7,283 nucleotides of DNA from Anaerolineaceae bacterium (GTDB lineage: Bacteria; Chloroflexota; Anaerolineae; Anaerolineales; Villigracilaceae): contig BQMV01000053.1 of assembly GCA_022181005.1 (NCBI GenBank), forward strand, positions 1 to 7,283, read 5' to 3'. The translations under genes and the position numbers were made by a program. The notes beneath the pieces are model-generated. The model saw only the letters and a program-made list of their open reading frames with translations. It ran no database searches and was not told the DNA's origin. This document shows positions 1 to 5,744 of this stretch, in pieces. How positions within the stretch are numbered: the stretch's first letter is position 1; the number at the start of each line of letters is the position of its first letter.

Positions 1-1113
1 CTGCGCCCCTTCGCTGACGACTTCCCAATGCGCATTCAACTCCGATATGATTCCCTCCTCATCCGCCTCCACGCGACCCATGCCGCGACTGATATTTTTC
101 CACGCGAGAAGCGTATGCCCCAACGCGACGCCGAAGGTTCTCCGAACGGTTGAGTCGGATAGATCGCGTTGCAATCTTGAGATGGGTAACTTCTGCCAGT
201 AGTGGATGAGAAGCGCATTCGCAACGCCAAGATTTCCCTCGGCGTTCTCAAAGTCAATCGGGTTGACCTTCTGCGGCATGGTCGAAGAACCAACCTCGCC
301 TTCGACAACTTTTTGCTTGAGATAGCCATCGCTGATGTATCGCCACATGTCCTGCGCGAAATCTATCAGGATCGAGTTGGTCAGTTGAATGGAATTGAAA
401 TAACGGACCCAATTATCGTACGGCAGAATCTGTGTGGTGACGAGATTGGGTTCAAGCCCAAGTCCGCGGATGAAATTATTGCTGAATGAAATCCAGTCCA
501 CTCGAAGGGCGGCGGTGTGGAGCGCGTTGAAGTTGCCGACCGCGCCTGTGAGTTTTGCTTCGAATGTGTGATTCGCAATTTCATCGCGGCATGTTTTCAG
601 GCGCGAGAGATACACGGCAATTTCTTTCCCCAGCGTGGTCGGCACGGCGGGCTGACCGTGAGTCCGCGCGAGCATGGGCAGGGCGCGATATTGTTTTGCG
701 AAGCCGCGCAGGGAGGAAATCAAAATGTCGAGCGCGGGGAGCAGGACTTGATCGCGCGAGTCTCTCAACGTGAGGGCTTGCGCGATGTTGTTGATGTCTT
801 CGGAGGTTAATCCGAAGTGAATCCATTGATGCAATTCTTGTGGCAGTTTATCTCTTAGATAATATTCAATTGCTTTCACGTCGTGCCGCGTCGTTTTTTC
901 GTATTCTTGGATCTTGCGCGCATCCTCGTCTGTGAACGAGTCGAGAGAAAGGTTGGGGAGCGGGCAAATGCCGACGTTGGAAAGAGCAGTTAGAAAGTCG
1001 AGTTCGAGGCGCGCGCGAGAGCGGAGGTAGGTAAATTCGGAGAAGAAATCCCGCAGTGTGGAAGTCTCTCCTTCGTAGCGTCCATCCAACGGAGAAAGCG
1101 CGTGAAGACTCAT
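1..1113 (-). CDS. purB: Adenylosuccinate lyase, 3' end cut by window edge
   Basis: Catalyses two fumarate eliminations in purine synthesis: SAICAR to AICAR and adenylosuccinate to AMP, as a cytosolic homotetramer. The reverse-strand frame stays open from the start to base 1. It gives 371 residues beginning MSLHALSPLDGRYEG, the typical N-terminus of the E. coli-type PurB group. Visible motifs, numbered from an ATG two codons upstream: TRHD at 77-80, TSEDINN at 105-111, ARTHGQPA with the general-acid His at 154, and the fumarase/aspartase signature GSSTMPQKVNP at 277-287 with the mobile-loop catalytic Ser. About 85 C-terminal residues are missing relative to the usual ~456. ATGs at 1119 and 1113 are both in frame and neither has a Shine-Dalgarno sequence. 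I chose 1113 because it gives the family-like start and lies just past a TATAAT box. It is divergent from the guaB-like gene. Family assignment is very secure; the start is not. Confidence 0.96.
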   Translation of the reverse strand, partial: MSLHALSPLDGRYEGETSTLRDFFSEFTYLRSRARLELDFLTALSNVGICPLPNLSLDSFTDEDARKIQEYEKTTRHDVKAIEYYLRDKLPQELHQWIHFGLTSEDINNIAQALTLRDSRDQVLLPALDILISSLRGFAKQYRALPMLARTHGQPAVPTTLGKEIAVYLSRLKTCRDEIANHTFEAKLTGAVGNFNALHTAALRVDWISFSNNFIRGLGLEPNLVTTQILPYDNWVRYFNSIQLTNSILIDFAQDMWRYISDGYLKQKVVEGEVGSSTMPQKVNPIDFENAEGNLGVANALLIHYWQKLPISRLQRDLSDSTVRRTFGVALGHTLLAWKNISRGMGRVEADEEGIISELNAHWEVVSEGAQ

Positions 1114-1121
1114 CGTCATGT

Positions 1122-1129
1122 ATTATAAT
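1122..1129. promoter_or_regulatory. Palindromic -10-like box shared by divergent purB and guaB
   Basis: ATTATAAT is its own reverse complement, so a TATAAT hexamer is present on both strands (1124-1129 plus, 1127-1122 minus). It is the only AT-rich element in the 46-bp gap between the divergent genes. On the plus strand a start near 1136 would give a leader of about 24 nt that contains the guaB ribosome site. On the minus strand a start near 1115 would fall 2-3 nt before the purB ATG at 1113. No good -35 hexamer is seen at 16-18 bp in either direction, so strength and use are inferred. Confidence 0.55.
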
Positions 1130-1146
1130 TCGAGCGTCTGATTTCC

Positions 1147-1153
1147 AGAGGAG
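1147..1153 (+). promoter_or_regulatory. Ribosome binding site of the guaB-like gene
   Basis: AGAGGAG lies 6 nt before the ATG at 1160. This fixes the guaB-like start and contrasts with the absence of any such site before purB. Confidence 0.75.
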
Positions 1154-1159
1154 ATTGGG

Positions 1160-2599
1160 ATGAAAATTTTGAATGATGTCGCGTTGACGTATGACGACGT
1201 TTTGCTTACGCCGCAATATTCCGATATTGATTCGCGCCGCGCGCTTTCGACAAAAAGTTATTTGACAAGGAAGATCGCATTGCAGATCCCGATCGTTTCC
1301 GCGAACATGGACGTGGTAACGGAGAGCGAGTTGGCGATCGCGATGGCGCGCGAAGGCGGGATTGGGATCATCCATCGTTTTATGACGATCGCGGAGCAGG
1401 CGCGTCAGATTGAGCGGGTGAAGAAGGAAGAATCGTTTGTAGTGGATAACCCCATTACAATGATCGAGACGAGTACAGTGGGCGAGGTGAAGCGTGTGGT
1501 GGCAGAAACAGGCTCCGGCGGAATTTTAATTTTGGACTCTGATGAAAGGTTGGCTGGCATTGTTTCGACGCGAGATTTATTGTTTGAAGACGACGACGAT
1601 AAACCGATTGCCGCGATCATGACGCGAGATGTCCATAGCGCGCCGCCCGGTACGTCGTTGAAAGAAGCGGAGCGATTACTGCATGAATATCGCGTCGAGA
1701 AATTACCGCTGGTGAAATCTGACGGAAGCGTTGCGGGGTTGGTCACGTTGAAAGATATTATGAAGATCACGCAATTCCCTAAAGCGACGAAAGACTCAAA
1801 GGGGCGGCTGGCTGTCGGCGCGGCGGTGGGCGTGCGCGATAAAGAACTGCACCGCGTCGAGTCGGCGCTGGCGGCGGGGGCAGATTGCATTGTGGTGGAC
1901 ATCGCGCACGGCGATTCGCATCTTGAGATCGAGATGATCAAAAATATCCGCAAGCATTTTGACGAGGCGCAGATCATCGGCGGCAACGTGGCGACTGGCG
2001 ATGGAACGAAGCGACTCATCGACGCGGGCGCCGACGCGGTGAAGGTCGGCGTGGGACCTGGTTCCATTTGCATCACGCGCATCGTGGCGGGTGCGGGCGT
2101 TCCGCAATTGAGCGCGGTGATCGAATGCGCCGAAGCGGCGCGTAAAGATGGCATTCCGATCATTGCCGACGGGGGGATTCGTCAGCCCGGCGATGTGGTC
2201 AAGGCGATTGCGGCGGGCGCGTCGAGCGTGATGATCGGTTCGTTGCTGGCGGGCGCTGATGAAAGCCCAGGTATGATCCTCACTCGCAAAGGTCATCGCT
2301 ATAAAGCCTCGCGCGGCATGGCGTCGCTGGAGGCGAACATCCTTCGCAACAAGCGCGAAGGCAACGACTTGACGCACGAGGAGATTGAAGACTATGTGGC
2401 GGAAGGCGTAGAAGCTGCGGTGCCGTATCGCGGTAAAGCGCGCGAAACGCTAAATCAATTGGTCGGCGGTTTACAATCGGGTATGAGTTATAGCGGCGCG
2501 CATTCGATCGAAGAGTTGCAGCAAAAAGCGGTCTTTGTGCGTATGACTGGCGCGGGCTTGAAAGAGTCGGGCTCGCATGACGTGGAAATGATTGGGTAA
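1160..2599 (+). CDS. guaB: IMP dehydrogenase family protein with atypical flap
   Basis: IMPDH oxidises IMP to XMP with NAD+, the committed step toward GMP, as a cytosolic tetramer. The 479-residue protein has the full architecture: a barrel start with ALTYDDVLLTPQYS (8-21), two CBS domains (about 98-145 and 153-205) for nucleotide regulation, then the second half of the barrel. Nucleophile Cys304 lies in VGVGPGSICITR, followed by the phosphate-binding IADGGI (335-340) and MIGS (358-361). The C-terminus, FVRMTGAGLKES plus HDV, resembles IMPDH more than GMP reductase. In the mobile flap (391-418, ending EGVEA) the usual Arg-Tyr catalytic dyad (DRY in E. coli and Thermotoga) is absent. Arg396 and Arg399 are nearby, but the nearest Tyr is 412. 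An alternative is a CBS-containing GMP reductase like actinobacterial GuaB1, so family membership is sure but the reaction is less so. Confidence 0.9.
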   Translation: MKILNDVALTYDDVLLTPQYSDIDSRRALSTKSYLTRKIALQIPIVSANMDVVTESELAIAMAREGGIGIIHRFMTIAEQARQIERVKKEESFVVDNPITMIETSTVGEVKRVVAETGSGGILILDSDERLAGIVSTRDLLFEDDDDKPIAAIMTRDVHSAPPGTSLKEAERLLHEYRVEKLPLVKSDGSVAGLVTLKDIMKITQFPKATKDSKGRLAVGAAVGVRDKELHRVESALAAGADCIVVDIAHGDSHLEIEMIKNIRKHFDEAQIIGGNVATGDGTKRLIDAGADAVKVGVGPGSICITRIVAGAGVPQLSAVIECAEAARKDGIPIIADGGIRQPGDVVKAIAAGASSVMIGSLLAGADESPGMILTRKGHRYKASRGMASLEANILRNKREGNDLTHEEIEDYVAEGVEAAVPYRGKARETLNQLVGGLQSGMSYSGAHSIEELQQKAVFVRMTGAGLKESGSHDVEMIG

Positions 2600-2600
2600 G

Positions 2601-2690
2601 TTTCAGGTGTCAGGTTCCACGTTTCAAGTTTCGAGAGGCTTGTTCATATGATAAATCTTTGCCACGGATTGGCACGGATTTCACGAATTT
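2601..2690. repeat. Short degenerate direct repeats in the intergenic gap
   Basis: Two sets of short imperfect repeats fill the start of the 146-bp gap. At 2601-2632 the word TTTCAGG/TCAGGTT/TTTCAAG recurs. At 2663-2690 three near-tandem 9-10-mers follow one another: CACGGATTGG, CACGGATTT and CACGAATTT. They look like remnants of a dispersed intergenic repeat and not coding sequence. Family membership cannot be tested from one window. Confidence 0.5.
2647..2652 (+). promoter_or_regulatory. Candidate -10 box for the aminotransferase gene
   Basis: TATGAT sits within ATATGATAAAT. The same ten-base word ATATGATAAA recurs before coxB at 4645-4654. No clear -35 hexamer is visible 16-18 bp upstream. 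A start near 2659 would give an 87-nt leader that includes the repeats and the hairpin at 2653-2681. Weak support. Confidence 0.25.
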
Positions 2691-2693
2691 TTT
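2653..2693 (+). terminator. Possible weak terminator after the guaB-like gene
   Basis: An interrupted hairpin can form: AAATC (2653-2657) pairs with GATTT (2677-2681), and TGCCA (2660-2664) pairs with TGGCA (2670-2674) around a 5-nt loop. A run of six T follows at 2688-2693. The T run starts 6 nt after the stem and the stem is partly built from the CACGGATT repeats, so this may be coincidental. Confidence 0.3.
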
Positions 2694-2745
2694 AAACCAA
2701 CTCGATACGATGGTAGACCCGATAAATATTTTTTGTGGAGTAAAG

Positions 2746-4083
2746 ATGACAAACCAAAATACAGCCAACTGGCTTGAAAAAGATAAGAGACAATTGCATC
2801 CCGTCTACCATCCCAGTTCTCATGCGAATGCGATGGTGGTGGAGCGCGGCGAGGGCGTGTGGCTGTACACCGCTGATGGACGAAAGATTCTCGACGGCAT
2901 GGCGGGATTGTGGAACGTTAACGTGGGCTATGGACGCGAAGAACTGGCTCAAGCCGCCTATGACCAGATGAAGAAAATGGCGTTCACGTCTAATTTCTCA
3001 GGGATGACGAATTTACCGTCCATAGAATTGGCGGATAAATTGGCGGGTTTCGCTTACGACGGGCTGAACACGACCTTCTTCACGTCGGGCGGATCGGAGT
3101 CGAACGACTCGGCGTTCAAGACCGCGCGTTACTATTGGAAGCGCAAGGGCAAGCCGACCAAGTACAAAGTCATCGCGCGGAAAGGTTCGTATCACGGCGT
3201 GACGCTTGCGACGACGTTCGCGACCGGGCTTGAAAAATATCAGGCGATGTTCGGTCCCGCTGTGGAGGGATTCGTTCACATCCCCGCGCCGAATCCGTAT
3301 CGCTTTGAAGGCGAGATGAAGGCTGGAGAATCGGTGGGGCAAGCCGCGGCGCGCGCGCTCGAAGAAGCGATCCTGCGCGAAGGCGCGGACACGGTTGCCG
3401 CGTTCATTGCAGAGCCGGTTATGGGCGTTGGCGGCGTGATCGTTCCGCCCGATGATTACTTCCCGCTCGTCCGCGCGATCTGTGATAAATATGAAGTATT
3501 ATTCATTGCCGATGAAGTGATTACGGGGTTTGGTCGAACAGGGGAGTGGTTCGCGCTCAAGCATTGGAACGTGAAGCCAGATATTCTTTCCTTCGCAAAA
3601 GCCGTTACCAGCGGGTATGCTCCGCTCGGCGGGATTCAGATCTCGGATGCGATACGCGAGACCATCGAATCGGCGTCGGACGCTGAAACGTGGATGCACG
3701 GCTATACATACTCGGGTCACGCTATGGCGTGCACGGTTGGCTTGAAGAATATCGAGTTGATGGAACGGGAACAGTACCCTGCGCGCGCGAAGGAACTCGG
3801 CAAGCGGTTATTCGAGGGCTTGGAATCGCTGAAAGAGTTCGGTTTTGTCGGCGATGTGCGCGGATTAGGTTTACTCTGCGGCGTGGAGATCGTTTCGGAT
3901 AAAGATGCGAAGACTGCCGATCCTACGCAGACGATGAGGGTCTTCAAAGCCGCTTCAGAGCGCGGACTTCGGACTCGTCCGGTAGGAAACGCGCTTGCCT
4001 TTGCGCCTCCGCTTGCGATCAGCGAAGAGGAAGTGGATGAAATTGTAAAACGGCTCGGCGCGGCGATGGACGCTGTAGCGTAA
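2746..4083 (+). CDS. PLP-dependent class III omega-aminotransferase
   Basis: Cytosolic fold-type I PLP enzyme that moves an amino group from a terminal amine or omega-amino acid (putrescine, beta-alanine, GABA types) to a keto acid, often pyruvate. The 445 residues match the family length. Visible: GMAGLWNVNVGYGR (51-64) with the active-site Trp56 typical of omega-transaminases, phosphate-binding TSGGSESND (113-121), YHG (149-151) stacking on PLP, ADEVITGFGRTG (255-266) with cofactor Asp256, and Schiff-base Lys285 in SFAKAVTSGYAPLGG. LRTRPVGN and APPLAIS follow near the C-terminus. The ATG at 2746 is chosen because GGAG at 2737-2740 precedes it by 5 nt. An in-frame TTG at 2659 would add 29 residues encoded by intergenic repeats and has no ribosome site. 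It sits 51 bp before the peroxiredoxin gene. Substrate cannot be told from sequence alone. Confidence 0.93.
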   Translation: MTNQNTANWLEKDKRQLHPVYHPSSHANAMVVERGEGVWLYTADGRKILDGMAGLWNVNVGYGREELAQAAYDQMKKMAFTSNFSGMTNLPSIELADKLAGFAYDGLNTTFFTSGGSESNDSAFKTARYYWKRKGKPTKYKVIARKGSYHGVTLATTFATGLEKYQAMFGPAVEGFVHIPAPNPYRFEGEMKAGESVGQAAARALEEAILREGADTVAAFIAEPVMGVGGVIVPPDDYFPLVRAICDKYEVLFIADEVITGFGRTGEWFALKHWNVKPDILSFAKAVTSGYAPLGGIQISDAIRETIESASDAETWMHGYTYSGHAMACTVGLKNIELMEREQYPARAKELGKRLFEGLESLKEFGFVGDVRGLGLLCGVEIVSDKDAKTADPTQTMRVFKAASERGLRTRPVGNALAFAPPLAISEEEVDEIVKRLGAAMDAVA

Positions 4084-4122
4084 CGCAACTCGACGAACGC
4101 TGTATTGAGATCGTTGTTATTC

Positions 4123-4127
4123 GAGGA
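4123..4127 (+). promoter_or_regulatory. Ribosome binding site of the peroxiredoxin gene
   Basis: GAGGA lies 7 nt before the ATG at 4135. The short gap to the aminotransferase stop holds no hairpin plus T run, which favours co-transcription. Confidence 0.6.
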
Positions 4128-4134
4128 TAAATAG

Positions 4135-4602
4135 ATGCCCATATCCGCTGGTCTTTCAGCCCCCGACTTTGAATTGTTCGACGACACGAATACGCTTAGA
4201 AAGCTTTCCGATTTTCGCGGAAAGAACGTCATTCTTTATTTTTATCCGAAAGACGACACGCCCGGATGCACAAAAGAAGCCTGTAATTTCCGCGACGATT
4301 ATTCTGCGTACGAAAAAGCGGGTGTAGTCGTATTGGGCGTCAGCCCCGACAGCGTCGAATCGCACGCGAAATTCAAGAAGAAGTTTCAACTGCCGTTTCT
4401 GCTATTGGCAGATAATGGACATGCCGTCTGCGATCTATATCAGGTTTGGGGACCGAAGAAATTCATGGGGAAGTCCTACGAAGGCGTTTTACGAACGACT
4501 TTCGTTATTGACGGCAACGGAACGATCGTTAAAGTGTTCGAGAAGGTAAGACCGGCGGAGCATAGCGCCGAGGTTCTGGCGGCGTTGAGGTCGGTCGAAT
4601 AG
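4135..4602 (+). CDS. bcp: Thioredoxin-dependent peroxiredoxin, PrxQ/Bcp type
   Basis: Reduces hydrogen peroxide and organic hydroperoxides with electrons usually supplied by thioredoxin; cytosolic (no signal peptide). The 155 residues equal the normal length of the family. The protein starts in the AhpC/TSA thioredoxin-like fold (APDFEL at 9-14, LSDFRGKNVILYFYPKD at 24-40) and has the active-site loop DTPGCTKEAC. Peroxidatic Cys45 and resolving Cys50 are five residues apart, the hallmark of the two-Cys PrxQ/Bcp subtype. Arg120 in LRTTFVID fits the conserved active-site Arg. A further Cys99 is present and its role is unknown. It follows the aminotransferase by 51 bp and may share its transcript. 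The respiratory oxidase genes begin 109 bp downstream. A role against respiratory peroxide is plausible but inferred only from proximity. Confidence 0.95.
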   Translation: MPISAGLSAPDFELFDDTNTLRKLSDFRGKNVILYFYPKDDTPGCTKEACNFRDDYSAYEKAGVVVLGVSPDSVESHAKFKKKFQLPFLLLADNGHAVCDLYQVWGPKKFMGKSYEGVLRTTFVIDGNGTIVKVFEKVRPAEHSAEVLAALRSVE

Positions 4603-4645
4603 GCGAGCCGACTGTCGTTGCGGATGAGCGATTTTCCGTTAAAAA

Positions 4646-4656
4646 TATGATAAAAT
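4646..4656 (+). promoter_or_regulatory. Candidate -10 region of the cox operon
   Basis: TATGAT (4646-4651) overlaps TAAAAT (4651-4656) in an AT-rich stretch 55-65 bp before coxB. The word ATATGATAAA is shared with the gap before the aminotransferase. No convincing -35 hexamer lies at 16-18 bp; TTGCGG at 4618 is too far away. Plausible operon promoter, weakly supported. Confidence 0.35.
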
Positions 4657-4664
4657 CGCGGAGT

Positions 4665-4695
4665 TCTGATTTAGGCAATCCCTAGTCAGATTTTT
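4665..4695 (+). terminator. Hairpin plus T5 in the coxB leader (terminator or attenuator)
   Basis: TCTGA (4665-4669) pairs with TCAGA (4686-4690) and TAGG (4672-4675) pairs with CCTA (4681-4684) around the loop CAATC, with a small TT/G internal loop. TTTTT follows directly at 4691-4695. It lies after the candidate -10 region and just before the coxB ribosome site. It could end transcripts from the peroxiredoxin gene, act as a leaky attenuator for cox, or be a protein-binding inverted repeat. The stem is AT-rich and modest. Confidence 0.4.
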
Positions 4696-4700
4696 GATTC

Positions 4701-4706
4701 AGGAGA
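4701..4706 (+). promoter_or_regulatory. Ribosome binding site that sets the coxB start
   Basis: AGGAGA lies 5 nt before the ATG at 4712. An upstream in-frame TTG at 4694 has no such site and falls in the T run of the hairpin. Confidence 0.75.
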
Positions 4707-4711
4707 AGTGT

Positions 4712-5728
4712 ATGCGAAAAATTGTTGCTTTAAGCGTTGCGGTGCTTTTGGTGACCTGGCTTCTGATCGTGGGCTTGGACGCTGCGCACGTAATGCCGGT
4801 GGAGGCGAGCACGCAAGCGGTTTCCGTAGACTGGATGTGGAAATTGATGGAAATCGTCATGTCCTTCTTAACCGCGTTAATTCTTGTGCCGATGTTCTAT
4901 TCTTTGGTCGTTTTCCGCCGCCGTAAAGGCGAGACGGGGGAAGGCGTACATGTGGATGGGAACACGAAGCTTGAGTTGATTTGGACTGCGATTCCGTTAG
5001 TGGCGGTCGTCGTCTTCGCTATTCTTGGCGGCGGGAACTTGGCGGACGTGTTGCGTCAGGACCCTAACGCTATGGTAGTAAAAGTCACGGGTCATCAATG
5101 GTCTTGGAAGTTTGAGTACCCCGCCGATCCGGAAACCGGCTTAACTGTGGTTTCAGACGAATTGCATTTACCGGTAGGTCAGCAAGTGTTGTTGTTGATG
5201 ACCTCTTCGGATGTAATCCACTCATTTTGGGTGCCTGAGTTCCGTCTTAAGCAAGATTTGGTGCCGGGCAGATTTACAAAATTGACCATTACCCCGTCTG
5301 AAGTTGGAAATTATGCCGTTCGGTGCGCCGAATTATGCGGAACATCGCATGCCTATATGGAAAACCCTGTGATCGTATCTACGCGCGATGACTATAGCGC
5401 ATGGCTGAGTTTGAAAATACAGGAAGCTAAAGTGGCTGCGACCGACCCAGTTGGCTTTGGAGAGATTCTCGTCAAGCAGAACGGTTGCGTCGCCTGTCAT
5501 TCGATCACAGGCGCGGCAGGCATTGGACCCACATGGCTTAATCTGTTTGGAGCGACGGTGAAATTATCTGACGGAACCACAGTAACCGCGGATCAAGCGT
5601 ATCTGACCGAGTCGATCAAAGAACCGCAAGCGAAGATCGTAGCGAGTTTCACGACTCAGATGCCCACCTATGGGTTTACAGACGACCAGATCGCGGCGCT
5701 TGTTGCATACATTGAGACGTTAAAATAG
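4712..5728 (+). CDS. coxB: Cytochrome c oxidase subunit II fused to cytochrome c (caa3 type)
   Basis: Takes electrons through its own haem c and the binuclear CuA centre and passes them to haem a in subunit I; anchored in the membrane with its catalytic part outside. The 338 residues show, in order: an N-terminal hydrophobic segment (about 5-20, signal-like), two membrane helices (about 47-68 and 88-107), and a cupredoxin domain with the aromatic stretch GHQWSWKFEY (127-136). CuA ligands follow: His170, then CAELCGTSHAYM giving Cys205, Glu207 (backbone), Cys209, His213 and Met216. A C-terminal cytochrome c domain has CVACH (259-263) and the likely axial Met317 in TQMPTYG. All metal and haem ligands are intact. 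The fused haem domain marks a caa3 oxidase. A 16-bp gap to coxA makes an operon near certain. Confidence 0.97.
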   Translation: MRKIVALSVAVLLVTWLLIVGLDAAHVMPVEASTQAVSVDWMWKLMEIVMSFLTALILVPMFYSLVVFRRRKGETGEGVHVDGNTKLELIWTAIPLVAVVVFAILGGGNLADVLRQDPNAMVVKVTGHQWSWKFEYPADPETGLTVVSDELHLPVGQQVLLLMTSSDVIHSFWVPEFRLKQDLVPGRFTKLTITPSEVGNYAVRCAELCGTSHAYMENPVIVSTRDDYSAWLSLKIQEAKVAATDPVGFGEILVKQNGCVACHSITGAAGIGPTWLNLFGATVKLSDGTTVTADQAYLTESIKEPQAKIVASFTTQMPTYGFTDDQIAALVAYIETLK

Positions 5729-5735
5729 GCAAGGC

Positions 5736-5740
5736 GGAGG
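5736..5740 (+). promoter_or_regulatory. Ribosome binding site that sets the long coxA start
   Basis: GGAGG lies 4 nt before the ATG at 5745. It supports translation of the long N-terminal extension, because the internal candidate start codons near the catalytic domain have no comparable site. Confidence 0.7.
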
Positions 5741-5744
5741 ATTG

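Noticed and set aside
202..826. Plus-strand and other short frames across the first kilobase
   Set aside because: The minus-strand frame encodes unmistakable PurB through this whole region, so these are shadows.
1405..2163. Long antisense open frame (252 codons) opposite the guaB-like gene
   Set aside because: Its translation is Ser/Pro/Ala-rich with no recognisable domain, and it lies wholly opposite a well-conserved gene; a shadow of biased codon use. The same holds for 866-1375, 1796-2377 and 3717-4232.
2663..2690. Tandem CACGGATT units as a CRISPR or iteron array
   Set aside because: Only three degenerate 9-10-base units without spacers, and no cas or replication gene nearby.
2659..2745. 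Upstream in-frame TTG start extending the aminotransferase by 29 residues
   Set aside because: It starts within the intergenic repeats without a ribosome site, and the added residues do not look like the family. The ATG at 2746 has GGAG at ideal spacing.
4105..4133. TTGAGA - 17 bp - TAAATA as a promoter for the peroxiredoxin gene
   Set aside because: The -10 match is poor (3 of 6) and transcription would begin beyond the start codon, making the good ribosome site useless.
4586..4612. Inverted repeat GTCGG...CCGAC at the end of the peroxiredoxin gene as a terminator
   Set aside because: A 5-bp stem with a long loop and no T run after it.
4694..4711. Upstream in-frame TTG start for coxB
   Set aside because: It lies in the T run of a hairpin with no ribosome site. 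The ATG at 4712 follows AGGAGA.
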